From a virus, in IMG/VR virus record IMGVR_UViG_3300020198_000002, positions 1 to 64,000 of that record: 64,000 nucleotides of DNA. One strand, written 5' to 3'. Numbering within the stretch: position 1 is the first letter of the stretch; every line of letters begins with the position of its first letter. The notes under the pieces were generated by a model. It searched no databases. It saw only the letters and a list, made by a program, of their open reading frames with translations, and was not told the DNA's origin. Positions 1-5,327 of the stretch are shown piece after piece. Made by a program: the position numbers and the translations under genes.

Positions 1-151
1 TCGCATCCTTGACAACATGAGCACCAAAGATTTGATGCGTTTGGTAGGCGATCAGATCGAAGAAAACCTCTCTGGTTATAGCGACGAGGAACTGATTGCA
101 GAGGTTGAAGAATACTATCCAGAACTGCTGGATGGATGCGATGACGTGTGA
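1..151 (+). CDS. Small acidic protein, 3' part (cut by window edge)
   Basis: The frame is open from base 2 and stops with TGA at 149-151. The visible 49 residues are acidic and contain the stretch SDEELIAEVEEYYPELL, which looks helical. An ATG at 17 would give a complete 44-residue protein, but the frame stays open to the edge, so the real start may lie upstream. No family is recognised. It is the first of a row of very small + strand genes. Confidence 0.5.
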   Translation, partial: RILDNMSTKDLMRLVGDQIEENLSGYSDEELIAEVEEYYPELLDGCDDV

Positions 152-171
152 CAGTTGAGGCGCTGTCCACT

Positions 172-206
172 GAGGGGGCACAGACTCCCTCCTGACCCTT
201 TATACT
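172..206 (+). promoter_or_regulatory. Intergenic hairpin followed by a TATACT box
   Basis: GAGGG at 172-176 can pair with CCCTC at 187-191, and TATACT lies at 201-206, 25 bp before the next ATG. The block TGACCCTTTATACTGATCTC resembles the block at 801-820, suggesting a common promoter type. No good -35 hexamer is seen at 16-18 bp spacing. Confidence 0.4.
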
Positions 207-230
207 GATCTCAGTTCACAAGCGAATCCG

Positions 231-419
231 ATGACCATTTCGTTTCCCTCCCGCCAGCATCATACCGCTGCCCTGTATGATGCCTGTGCCCTGATTCTGG
301 ACACCTATCGGGAGACGGATCTGTTCTCAGTGTATGAGCAAGAGAACCTGGAAGATCACATCAACTTTGCTGCTACTGCCCGTGAAATCATGGGACTGAT
401 TGCTGAAGGGACGATCTGA
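231..419 (+). CDS. Small hypothetical protein, 62 aa
   Basis: The ATG at 231 follows a putative promoter by about 25 nt, and the stop at 419 is followed at once by a G/C hairpin. The protein is soluble and probably helical, with an acidic middle (TDLFSVYEQENLEDHI). There is no Shine-Dalgarno sequence; the leader is CTCAGTTCACAAGCGAATCCG. No family is recognised. Its isolation between two promoter/hairpin modules suggests its own short transcript. Confidence 0.6.
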   Translation: MTISFPSRQHHTAALYDACALILDTYRETDLFSVYEQENLEDHINFAATAREIMGLIAEGTI

Positions 420-432
420 CAACTGTCACACA

Positions 433-466
433 GGGGGTTGAAATGCCCCCCGTTCCGTGTCATACT
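433..466 (+). promoter_or_regulatory. Promoter with its -35 inside a G5/C5 hairpin loop
   Basis: GGGGG (433-437) faces CCCCC (446-450). The loop holds TTGAAA (438-443), which stands 17 bp from CATACT (461-466), seven bases before the next ATG. The same layout occurs at 1001-1034. Confidence 0.5.
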
Positions 467-472
467 AACAGC

Positions 473-640
473 ATGAACAAAACAAACAATCCCTACGTCG
501 CTCAAATCCTCTCTCAGGGTAAGGAACCCAGCAAAGTTCCCGCTGCTAAGAAGCAGTTTCCCTGCACGATTCACGGTCGCATTTATGAGACCGAACAGGA
601 CTATCAGCAGGATTTGCATGACTTTCTGAACGGGCAATGA
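473..640 (+). CDS. Small hypothetical protein, 55 aa
   Basis: The start is set at ATG 473 because the frame upstream runs through the hairpin/promoter at 433-466. The product is MNKTNNPYVAQ to the stop at 640, polar, with a central Lys/Pro-rich part and a C-terminal acidic helix (ETEQDYQQDLHDFL). The stop overlaps the next start as ATGA, so the two are probably translationally coupled. No family is recognised. Confidence 0.6.
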   Translation: MNKTNNPYVAQILSQGKEPSKVPAAKKQFPCTIHGRIYETEQDYQQDLHDFLNGQ

Positions 641-804
641 TTCACACTTTCACCCGTTCCCGTTCTACACTTTATCATCGCCAAACCATGCTACGCCTCT
701 CTGTTGCTGCTGTGCTGCTCTGGTTGCTATGGGAACCGATCCGACCTGTTCGCGGTGTGACAGCAGACCTGCTGCACACTACCGCTGATCTGATCGCCCG
801 TTGA
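637..804 (+). CDS. Small single-pass membrane protein, 55 aa
   Basis: The ATG at 637 overlaps the preceding stop. Residues about 19-34 (LRLSVAAVLLWLLWEP) form one hydrophobic segment after a basic N-terminus (RSRS, HRQ), as in a membrane-anchored peptide with a cytoplasmic N-terminus. No family is recognised. Phage genes of this size and topology are often host-membrane or lysis-related, but nothing here proves such a role. Confidence 0.5.
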   Translation: MIHTFTRSRSTLYHRQTMLRLSVAAVLLWLLWEPIRPVRGVTADLLHTTADLIAR

Positions 805-820
805 CCCTGTAGACTCAACT
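801..820 (+). promoter_or_regulatory. TAGACT box of the 'TGACCCTKTAKACT' type
   Basis: The block TTGACCCTGTAGACTCAACT, followed by GTTCAC, closely matches the one at 191-210, which is also followed by GTTCAC. Both stand 20-30 bp before an SD-less ATG. It overlaps the stop of the membrane-peptide gene. Confidence 0.4.
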
Positions 821-841
821 CGTTCACCAATTAAACTCATC

Positions 842-979
842 ATGACTCGCTTCGAAGTTCGCTATCAGATTCCTTACAATGATTGTGAATGGCGTTCACA
901 ATTCTTCAGCACTTTGGAAGAAGCAAAGCGCATGGTAGACTTCTATCGCTCCTGCGGTTCGCCCGCTCATCTCGTGTGA
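842..979 (+). CDS. Small hypothetical protein, 45 aa
   Basis: ATG at 842 in the context CATCATG, with no Shine-Dalgarno sequence; stop at 979. The product (MTRFEVRYQIPYNDCEWRS, then a helix EEAKRMVDFY) looks like a small alpha/beta fold. No family is recognised. It lies between the TAGACT box at 801-820 and the hairpin module at 995-1034, so it may be transcribed alone. Confidence 0.55.
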   Translation: MTRFEVRYQIPYNDCEWRSQFFSTLEEAKRMVDFYRSCGSPAHLV

Positions 980-994
980 CACCTGACTAAGTGG

Positions 995-1034
995 CACACA
1001 GGGGGTTGTGAAACTCCCGAATCGGTGCAATACT
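995..1034 (+). promoter_or_regulatory. Promoter with its -35 beside a G-tract hairpin (second copy)
   Basis: CACACAGGGGGTTG at 995-1008 is identical to 427-440. GGGGGTT (1001-1007) pairs with AACTCCC (1012-1018) with one G-T pair. TTGTGA (1006-1011) is 17 bp from AATACT (1029-1034). The module follows the stop at 979 closely, so it could act as terminator and promoter at once. Confidence 0.5.
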
Positions 1035-1045
1035 AAAGGAGTCAA

Positions 1046-1086
1046 GGGGGGACAGACCTTCACCCCAAACCATTCTCTTCTCAAAC
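1046..1086 (+). promoter_or_regulatory. 5' leader element shared with the gene at 2885
   Basis: A G-tract (GGGGGG, 1046-1051) and CCCC (1063-1066) can form a hairpin. It is followed by a 22-nt segment (1065-1086) that recurs at 2860-2881 with a single mismatch, directly before the start codon of an unrelated gene. The two downstream proteins are not similar, so the conservation is in the leader itself. Confidence 0.5.
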
Positions 1087-1087
1087 T

Positions 1088-1246
1088 ATGACACAACAGG
1101 ATCTCACCATCGTTCGCAACTTCTTCTCTGATGATGAGTGGAACGCAATCGAATCTGCAATGCACGATTATGCGGACTATGGTGACGAAGAAAGTGATCT
1201 TTCGTCCAACATTCAGTCCAAACTGTATCAACTCTTTCAGAACTGA
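1088..1246 (+). CDS. Small acidic hypothetical protein, 52 aa
   Basis: ATG 1088 lies one base after the conserved leader element; stop at 1246. The protein is strongly acidic in the middle (DYADYGDEESDLSS) with flanking helices (NFFSDDEWNAIESAM, NIQSKLYQLF). No family is recognised. The next gene starts 2 nt downstream, so they probably form one transcript. Confidence 0.6.
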   Translation: MTQQDLTIVRNFFSDDEWNAIESAMHDYADYGDEESDLSSNIQSKLYQLFQN

Positions 1247-1248
1247 TC

Positions 1249-1467
1249 ATGACTTTCGTTCACGCACTTCTGTCCGCAGGTTATCTTCTCGATGAGGAGA
1301 ACTTTGATGAGAATTGCTACATCAAAACCGATTCACTTGGATTCGTTCACATCTATCAAATGGGTGAAGATGAAGGTGAATGGAACTACGTCAAAATGAC
1401 CGAGGATTATGATGTGATCACCGAGGTCACTTTCAATCCTGATTCTAACACTGTGATTCACAAATGA
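1249..1467 (+). CDS. Small acidic hypothetical protein, 72 aa
   Basis: ATG 1249 (context GATCATG) lies 2 nt after the preceding stop; stop at 1467. The beta-rich, acidic sequence (YIKTDSLGFVHIYQMGEDEGEWNYVKM) alternates hydrophobic residues as in a small sheet. No family is recognised. Its stop overlaps the next ATG, so it is part of the 1088-1571 mini-operon. Confidence 0.65.
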   Translation: MTFVHALLSAGYLLDEENFDENCYIKTDSLGFVHIYQMGEDEGEWNYVKMTEDYDVITEVTFNPDSNTVIHK

Positions 1468-1571
1468 AGTACACGATCCTCAAGTTTCAAGGTCGTTGGG
1501 TGAAAGTTTCCAGACAACTTTCCCCACCAACTGAGTGGATTCACATCATCAATCAATCCTACATCAAGTAA
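1464..1571 (+). CDS. Very small basic protein, 35 aa
   Basis: ATG 1464 overlaps the stop of the previous gene by 4 nt (ATGA); stop at 1571. The product begins MKYTILKFQGRWVKVSRQL and is basic. It is supported by the overlap and by the next start 4 nt after its stop. No family is recognised. Confidence 0.45.
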   Translation: MKYTILKFQGRWVKVSRQLSPPTEWIHIINQSYIK

Positions 1572-1575
1572 AAAA

Positions 1576-1740
1576 ATGACTCACGATTCGATTCCTTCCC
1601 CGTTAAATTGGTTCAAGATTCCAAGTAACAAATACGAGGAAATTGAGGGAATTGCTGCTCGAATGGAGATTCCTGTTGATTATCTTCTCGCGGAGTTTGG
1701 TGTGCAAGGAGGTATCATCATACCCAAGGAGTTTGCTTAA
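1576..1740 (+). CDS. Small hypothetical protein, 54 aa
   Basis: ATG 1576 to TAA 1740. The middle (YEEIEGIAARMEIPVDYLLAEF) looks like a helix-turn-helix-like helical pair, but it is too short to assign a DNA-binding fold with any confidence. It is continuous with its neighbours in spacing and direction. Confidence 0.5.
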   Translation: MTHDSIPSPLNWFKIPSNKYEEIEGIAARMEIPVDYLLAEFGVQGGIIIPKEFA

Positions 1741-1745
1741 TTTTT

Positions 1746-1898
1746 ATGATGAAAGTTCTTGGTCGTGCTACCACTTATGTCAACTGGATTGCTACTTTAA
1801 CTCCCGCGCAGATTGATCAACTTTATCGAGAAATCCTGATCGATCATTATCATCAATCTCACACACAAAACATTGACAAATCCACCGACAAAAGGTAG
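1746..1898 (+). CDS. Small hypothetical protein, 50 aa
   Basis: ATG 1746 (or the adjacent ATG 1749) to TAG 1898. The residues ATLTPAQIDQLYREILIDHYHQ form a probable helix rich in His/Asp/Gln. Its 3' end overlaps a strong promoter whose -35 and -10 boxes lie at 1873-1901, so the last coding bases are also promoter sequence. Confidence 0.5.
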   Translation: MMKVLGRATTYVNWIATLTPAQIDQLYREILIDHYHQSHTQNIDKSTDKR

Positions 1899-1901
1899 AC
1901 T
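1873..1901 (+). promoter_or_regulatory. Sigma70-like promoter TTGACA-17-TAGACT
   Basis: TTGACA at 1873-1878, a 17-bp spacer, and TAGACT at 1896-1901. The next ATG is at 1936, leaving a leader of about 28 nt. The consensus -35 and ideal spacing suggest recognition by host RNA polymerase, as expected for early phage genes. Confidence 0.7.
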
Positions 1902-1935
1902 GATTAAATACTACAGTCTTCAACATTGAACGATC

Positions 1936-2109
1936 ATGCTAACTCAAAAACGAACAGTTACACGCTATCGAGTGACCCTAGATTTCACTGTTGATGATAG
2001 CAATGGTAATCCGCCAAGTAGTTGGAACTGGAGAGAACTTTTGCAACTTCGATCCTATGAAAAGGTCAAGGATGTTTATGTCGAAAACCTTGGACAATTC
2101 AACGTGTGA
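1936..2109 (+). CDS. Small hypothetical protein, 57 aa
   Basis: ATG 1936 (context GATCATG) follows the promoter at 1873-1901; stop TGA 2107-2109. The product starts MLTQKRTVTRYRVTLDFTV, a basic beta-rich N-terminus, then SSWNWRELL and a C-terminal helix. This frame is preferred over the longer overlapping frame starting at 1991, because it fits the promoter and the start context. No family is recognised. Confidence 0.6.
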   Translation: MLTQKRTVTRYRVTLDFTVDDSNGNPPSSWNWRELLQLRSYEKVKDVYVENLGQFNV

Positions 2110-2224
2110 TCGTGACTCTCAGAATGCCGATTCGCTGCTCGCGCTTCTAGAAGATTCTGCAGAAGAGTATGAGTACGATGATGCTTCTATAGAGTCTGAA
2201 ATTGAGGACATGTATGATCCCTAA
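2078..2224 (+). CDS. Possible very acidic small protein, 48 aa
   Basis: This frame runs from ATG 2078, inside the previous gene, to TAA 2224. Its non-overlapping part is extremely acidic (LLALLEDSAEEYEYDD, then IESEIEDMYD), a composition unlikely in a random frame. It overlaps the next start by 11 nt. Strongly acidic phage proteins are sometimes DNA mimics, but that is speculation here. The start is uncertain. Confidence 0.4.
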   Translation: MSKTLDNSTCDRDSQNADSLLALLEDSAEEYEYDDASIESEIEDMYDP

Positions 2225-2426
2225 TGTCAAACAACTGTGGAGAGTTTGGTGTAAAGCATTGGGAGAGAAAGCAAGCACTAAGGATCACGAAGCGGATGCG
2301 ATTGCTGCTCTGAGAACTGTGATTCTTTTGACTTACTTTGTGACCAATGTTTTTATTGTAAGTGGAGTGATTCGCCATTGGGATGATGTGAAAAACTCGG
2401 AATCTTGTGAGCAATTAAATGGTTAA
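2214..2426 (+). CDS. Small membrane protein, 70 aa
   Basis: The ATG at 2214 is preferred to an upstream TTG at 2202. After a basic amphipathic N-terminus (VKQLWRVWCKALGEKAS) and an acidic linker there is one clear membrane segment, residues about 36-54 (TVILLTYFVTNVFIVSGVI), then RHWDD. From memory, proteins of this shape recur in T4-like cyanophages; their function is unknown. It overlaps both neighbours, in keeping with tight packing. Confidence 0.6.
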   Translation: MIPNVKQLWRVWCKALGEKASTKDHEADAIAALRTVILLTYFVTNVFIVSGVIRHWDDVKNSESCEQLNG

Positions 2427-2496
2427 AAAAATGTATTTGCGTGCTCTATCTCTTGCGTTGATTTTATGCTTTGAGGGGGATTGTGAGGTCTTCTGA
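2419..2496 (+). CDS. Possible 25-aa hydrophobic peptide
   Basis: ATG 2419 overlaps the stop of the previous gene by 8 nt and the frame ends at 2496. The peptide is a basic start (MVKKMYLR) plus a hydrophobic core (ALSLALILCF) plus a short acidic tail. It resembles a minimal membrane peptide, but at this length it could be chance. Confidence 0.25.
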   Translation: MVKKMYLRALSLALILCFEGDCEVF

Positions 2497-2884
2497 GCGC
2501 CTCTGAGTGTGCTTCTGAAATGCTCTGAGACGTTGTTATCTTAGCGTGCATTGTATCACAAAACTCCGAGAATGTCAAGTCCCCCCATATACTCGGAAAA
2601 CCCCCACATAAGTAACGCAAATACTTCGAGAATCTCAGAGAGTTGCCATAACCTACTCAGAGCATGTAAAATAACTCTGTCAGGGTTCATAAAGGGGGGA
2701 ATGCTTAAAGAACTCAGAGACCCTTAGGACGCTTACCATGAAACTCCGAGAATCTCAGAGTGCTTGTGCCAGTTCGATGAACCGTCCACTGAGCATCGCC
2801 ATGGGGGTGCTGGCAGCCTATATTGAGTACACGAGGGGGAGGGAAAGACCCGACCCCCACCAAACCATTCTCTACTCAAACCTC
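2497..2884 (+). repeat. 388-nt gene-poor stretch with CTCAGAG/CTCTGAG repeats
   Basis: No convincing gene is seen between 2497 and the ATG at 2885. The stretch holds the 18-mer ACTCCGAGAATCTCAGAG at 2743-2760, a 17/18 copy at 2623-2640, and its first half at 2563-2573; these are spaced 120 and 60 bp. Single CTCTGAG and CTCAGAG heptamers, reverse complements of each other, occur several more times. A possible promoter (TTGCCA 2643-2648, 18 bp, TAAAAT 2667-2672) lies inside, and the leader shared with 1065-1086 closes it. Confidence 0.6.
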
Positions 2885-3199
2885 ATGCGTAAGATCGAAC
2901 AGCAAATCATCACCGCAATTCGTGACAACAAAGATCTCAAAGTTGCTAACTCTGAGGTCATCACTTTCACCAACCATTCTGATGTTTACCTGCACGGTAA
3001 CCTGATTGCTCGAATCGGTGAAACTTGGATGGAATTGTTCGATGGTGGTTGGCAGACTGCTACTACCAAGTCCCGTTTGAATGCTATTCTGAGTGCGTTC
3101 GGTATGCCTGGCGAGTATGTTTTCCAGAAGAACTTTCAGTGGTTCGTTCAATACGACGGAGCACCGATTCCGTTCTTCTCAGGTATGCGTCTCGCATGA
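2885..3199 (+). CDS. Conserved cyanophage hypothetical protein, 104 aa
   Basis: The start ATG 2885 is chosen over ATG 2738 because the leader element at 2860-2881 is conserved upstream of another start (1088) and because MRKIEQQIITAI is a natural N-terminus. The protein has a helical N-terminus, a beta middle (ITFTNHSDVYLHGNLIARI), then a Trp/Tyr-rich C-terminus (FQWFVQYDG). From memory, this protein type is common in T4-like cyanophages and has no assigned function. Confidence 0.7.
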   Translation: MRKIEQQIITAIRDNKDLKVANSEVITFTNHSDVYLHGNLIARIGETWMELFDGGWQTATTKSRLNAILSAFGMPGEYVFQKNFQWFVQYDGAPIPFFSGMRLA

Positions 3200-3261
3200 T
3201 CTTTTGTCCTGGAGATGACACTAAACTCTCCGTCATTCACGTCTCTTTCTTTACTCTTCTC

Positions 3262-3408
3262 ATGTCTACTTCTCTGATGATTGCTGCTCTGCGTCGTGGT
3301 CAGACTGGTTCGGAGATTCTCTCGATTCTCGAAGCACTTACCTCTCCCTCTGAGCAGTCTACTGTGCAGTCGTCTGCTACTGCGACTTTCGAACCTGTAG
3401 AGTTCTGA
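3262..3408 (+). CDS. Conserved cyanophage small protein, 48 aa
   Basis: ATG 3262 follows a CT-rich leader (TTTACTCTTCTC) without a Shine-Dalgarno; the frame is open further upstream but overlaps the previous gene. The N-terminal half (LMIAALRRGQTGSEILSIL) is a helix-turn-helix-like pair of helices, and the C-terminal half is Ser/Thr-rich and probably disordered. It resembles a small recurrent cyanophage protein of unknown function. Confidence 0.55.
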   Translation: MSTSLMIAALRRGQTGSEILSILEALTSPSEQSTVQSSATATFEPVEF

Positions 3409-3444
3409 TTCACTCTCACCTCTTCAACACTTCGCTACTACATC

Positions 3445-3639
3445 ATGAACATGATCAACCCCGCAACCGCTAGCAAACTGGATCTGCTGATTGCTGATAC
3501 TCAAGGACAACTCAAGTACACTGTTTTGCCTACTCGCAAAGCACGTCGCTCCGATCTCATCATGAGCAGCACAAAAGGCGTGAGGACTAACACGAACCGC
3601 CAAGGTCAGAGCAGCCCTCAGGCATCACTTGTGCGCTGA
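3445..3639 (+). CDS. Small basic protein, 64 aa
   Basis: ATG 3445 (or 3451) to TGA 3639, with the start in the context CATCATGAACATG. The N-terminus is a short helix (PATASKLDLLIADTQGQL). The rest is Arg/Lys-rich (TRKARRSDL, TNTNRQGQ) and likely disordered, which would suit nucleic-acid contact. No family is recognised. Confidence 0.5.
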   Translation: MNMINPATASKLDLLIADTQGQLKYTVLPTRKARRSDLIMSSTKGVRTNTNRQGQSSPQASLVR

Positions 3640-3665
3640 GTATAGCACTGAGACCCTCGGAGTTC

Positions 3666-3694
3666 TTGACACTTTGGGGGTCTTATGTTAGAAT
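3666..3694 (+). promoter_or_regulatory. Sigma70-like promoter TTGACA-17-TAGAAT
   Basis: TTGACA 3666-3671, a 17-bp spacer, TAGAAT 3689-3694. The first plausible start codon downstream is at 3837, so the transcript would have a leader of about 136 nt. The promoter sits at the boundary between the GC-richer left part and the AT-rich remainder. Confidence 0.7.
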
Positions 3695-3836
3695 GCATTT
3701 GAGCAGTCGAGGCGGCGTTCTTATGTGTAGCGCGGGGGCGCGATGTTGCGGTTATAAAAACGCTAACTACCCTAACCTACAACGAACCAAATTCGAGATC
3801 GATATATACATCGTAATTAAAAATTTTTTTAAGATT
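3695..3836 (+). other. Long GC-rich leader, possible structured RNA
   Basis: After the promoter there are about 140 nt without a convincing gene. The first 80 nt are unusually GC-rich and contain CGCGGGGGCGCG (3731-3742), whose CGCG arms are self-complementary. The last part is AT-rich and ends AAAAATTTTTTT just before the start of the 39-aa basic protein. It could be a structured 5' UTR or a small RNA; no known riboswitch was recognised. Confidence 0.35.
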
Positions 3837-3956
3837 ATGGCAGAGAAAAAACCAAAAAAGAATCCTACATTTGGTAACGGTGATGCACGTAAAGCAACTG
3901 GTCAATGTAGATCTCAGGCACAAAAGAACGCAAGTAATCGTCGTAAGAAAAAATAA
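3837..3956 (+). CDS. Very basic small protein, 39 aa
   Basis: ATG 3837 to TAA at 3956. About a third of the residues are Lys/Arg (MAEKKPKKNP, then SNRRKKK), plus Asn/Gln/Gly. It resembles in style the basic protein at 5383 (a NAR-type C-terminal patch), although the two are not clearly homologous. It is probably nucleic-acid binding or disordered. It is the first gene after the promoter at 3666. Confidence 0.55.
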   Translation: MAEKKPKKNPTFGNGDARKATGQCRSQAQKNASNRRKKK

Positions 3957-3998
3957 TTTTTCCGGCTAAAAAATTTCCTATAAGGTCGATGAAATTGT

Positions 3999-4163
3999 AT
4001 GCTTAAATTTCACGTTTATAAAGAAAATAATCAGGTTTTAGCTCATAGTCTAACACCAGAAGAGTTGGAAGATAAAATCTCAAAAAATGAGATTGATATT
4101 ACGGAACATCAGATACAGCCAGTTGAATTCAATCAGTTTCCGACAGATGAGGTTTCGTATTAA
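3999..4163 (+). CDS. Small hypothetical protein, 54 aa
   Basis: ATG 3999 to TAA 4163. The sequence MLKFHVYKENNQVLAHSL reads as a beta hairpin and is followed by a helix (TPEELEDKISKNEI) and an acidic tail. From here on the codons are AT-rich, unlike the genes before 3.7 kb. No family is recognised, although proteins of this form are common in cyanophage small-gene clusters. Confidence 0.55.
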   Translation: MLKFHVYKENNQVLAHSLTPEELEDKISKNEIDITEHQIQPVEFNQFPTDEVSY

Positions 4164-4208
4164 AAATTGCAATTATATACATAAAGTTGATTATGTCTGA
4201 ATTGTTCC

Positions 4209-4358
4209 ATGTCAATAGAGTTAGATGCATATGAACTTGATCTGTTAATGGAAACTCTTTCATTTAGATTGGAAAATGATGATCAGCTGATTTTGAATTT
4301 AAGACTGAAGGAAGAATTAGAAGACCTATTATTATTGATAGAAGATCAGTATGTATAA
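4209..4358 (+). CDS. Small acidic helical protein, 49 aa
   Basis: ATG 4209 to TAA 4358; an ATG at 4194 leads to a frame that stops early and was not used. The product is almost entirely helical and acidic, with leucine-rich stretches (LDAYELDLLMETLSF, RLKEELEDLLLLIED) suited to a coiled coil or helical hairpin. It overlaps the next gene by 8 nt, suggesting coupled translation. Confidence 0.5.
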   Translation: MSIELDAYELDLLMETLSFRLENDDQLILNLRLKEELEDLLLLIEDQYV

Positions 4359-4512
4359 TGTATACATTGGTGAACATCTCATTATTGAAAATTGCAAGAA
4401 AGAAGATTTAGATCATAAGCTTCTTTTTGTAAAAGAATATTTTGATTGGTATACAGATGATGATCTCCGTACTCATGAGATTAAAATTGTACCAATAAAT
4501 AATTCTGACTGA
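4351..4512 (+). CDS. Small hypothetical protein, 53 aa
   Basis: ATG 4351 lies inside the end of the previous gene; stop TGA 4512. MYNVYIGEHLIIENCKK is followed by an acidic helix (FDWYTDDDLRTHE) and a beta strand (IKIVPI). No family is recognised. The gene ends four bases before the promoter of the glycosyltransferase gene. Confidence 0.5.
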   Translation: MYNVYIGEHLIIENCKKEDLDHKLLFVKEYFDWYTDDDLRTHEIKIVPINNSD

Positions 4513-4515
4513 CCA

Positions 4516-4544
4516 TTGCACTTTTTGAAATGCTGTGGTAAAAT
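4516..4544 (+). promoter_or_regulatory. Promoter TTGCAC-17-TAAAAT
   Basis: TTGCAC 4516-4521, a 17-bp spacer, TAAAAT 4539-4544. It places transcription start just before ATG 4567 and argues that the upstream TTG at 4516 is not the translation start of the glycosyltransferase. Confidence 0.55.
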
Positions 4545-4566
4545 TAACTCGTTACTATTCAATGTT

Positions 4567-5325
4567 ATGGCTAAAGGATTTACTGTAAAAGCAAACGCAC
4601 CAGCACCCAAAAAAGTCGAAGATGACTTTGATTTGGCTAAAGCAAAAGAACTCATCAAAGGCAAATCGATCATCTTCTGTCTACCTGGACGTGGTGTTTC
4701 ATATACCTTTTTAAAATCATTCGTACAAATGTGTTTCGACTTTGTACAACATGGTGCTACGATTCAGATTTCACAGGATTATTCATCGATGGTGAACTTT
4801 GCACGTTGCAAGGTCTTGGGTGCGAATGTTCTTCGTGGTCCTGATCAACTTCCATGGGATGGCAAACTGCAATATGATTATCAACTGTGGATCGACTCGG
4901 ACATTGTTTTCGATGTCGAACAGTTCTACAAGCTTCTCTGGATGGATAAAGATATTGCTTGTGGTTGGTATTGCACTGAAGATGGAAAGACAACCTCCGT
5001 TGCTCACTGGTTGGAAGAGGACGACTTTGCGAAGAACGGTGGTGTCATGAATCATGAAACAGTCGAGTCCATTTCTCGGCGCCGCAAACCCTTCACGGTT
5101 GACTACACTGGTTTTGGATGGGTGTTGATTAAGAAGGGGGTCTTTGAACACCCTGAGATGAAGTATCCTTGGTTCGCTCCAAAGATGCAGGTGTTTGAGT
5201 CGGGTGATGTTCAAGATATGTGTGGAGAGGATGTCTCCTTCTGTCTCGATGCAATTGCAGCCGGTTATGAAATCTGGTGTGATCCACAGATTCGTGTGGG
5301 TCATGAAAAAACTCGTGTTATTTGA
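4567..5325 (+). CDS. Predicted GT-A-fold glycosyltransferase, 252 aa
   Basis: ATG 4567 (MAKGFTVKA) is chosen because a promoter occupies 4516-4544 in the upstream extension. The N-terminal part (KSIIFCLPGRGVSYTFLKSFVQM) looks like a Rossmann-like nucleotide-sugar half. LWIDSDIVF at about residues 109-117 carries the DxD metal motif of GT-A enzymes, followed by DIACGWYC and a later GEDVSFC (the acidic ED of the acceptor side). Family knowledge says such enzymes transfer a sugar from a nucleotide donor. The acceptor is unknown; it may be a virion or host surface glycan, or DNA. Confidence 0.65.
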   Translation: MAKGFTVKANAPAPKKVEDDFDLAKAKELIKGKSIIFCLPGRGVSYTFLKSFVQMCFDFVQHGATIQISQDYSSMVNFARCKVLGANVLRGPDQLPWDGKLQYDYQLWIDSDIVFDVEQFYKLLWMDKDIACGWYCTEDGKTTSVAHWLEEDDFAKNGGVMNHETVESISRRRKPFTVDYTGFGWVLIKKGVFEHPEMKYPWFAPKMQVFESGDVQDMCGEDVSFCLDAIAAGYEIWCDPQIRVGHEKTRVI

Positions 5326-5327
5326 TA

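Noticed and set aside
896-1231. 111-codon minus-strand open frame
   Set aside because: It runs across two small + strand genes and a promoter module, and its product looks like a random translation.
2738-2884. N-terminal extension of the 104-aa protein from ATG 2738
   Set aside because: It would translate the repeat region and the leader that is conserved before another gene's start.
4516-4566. TTG start 17 codons upstream for the glycosyltransferase
   Set aside because: This stretch holds a well-spaced promoter, and ATG 4567 gives a better N-terminus.
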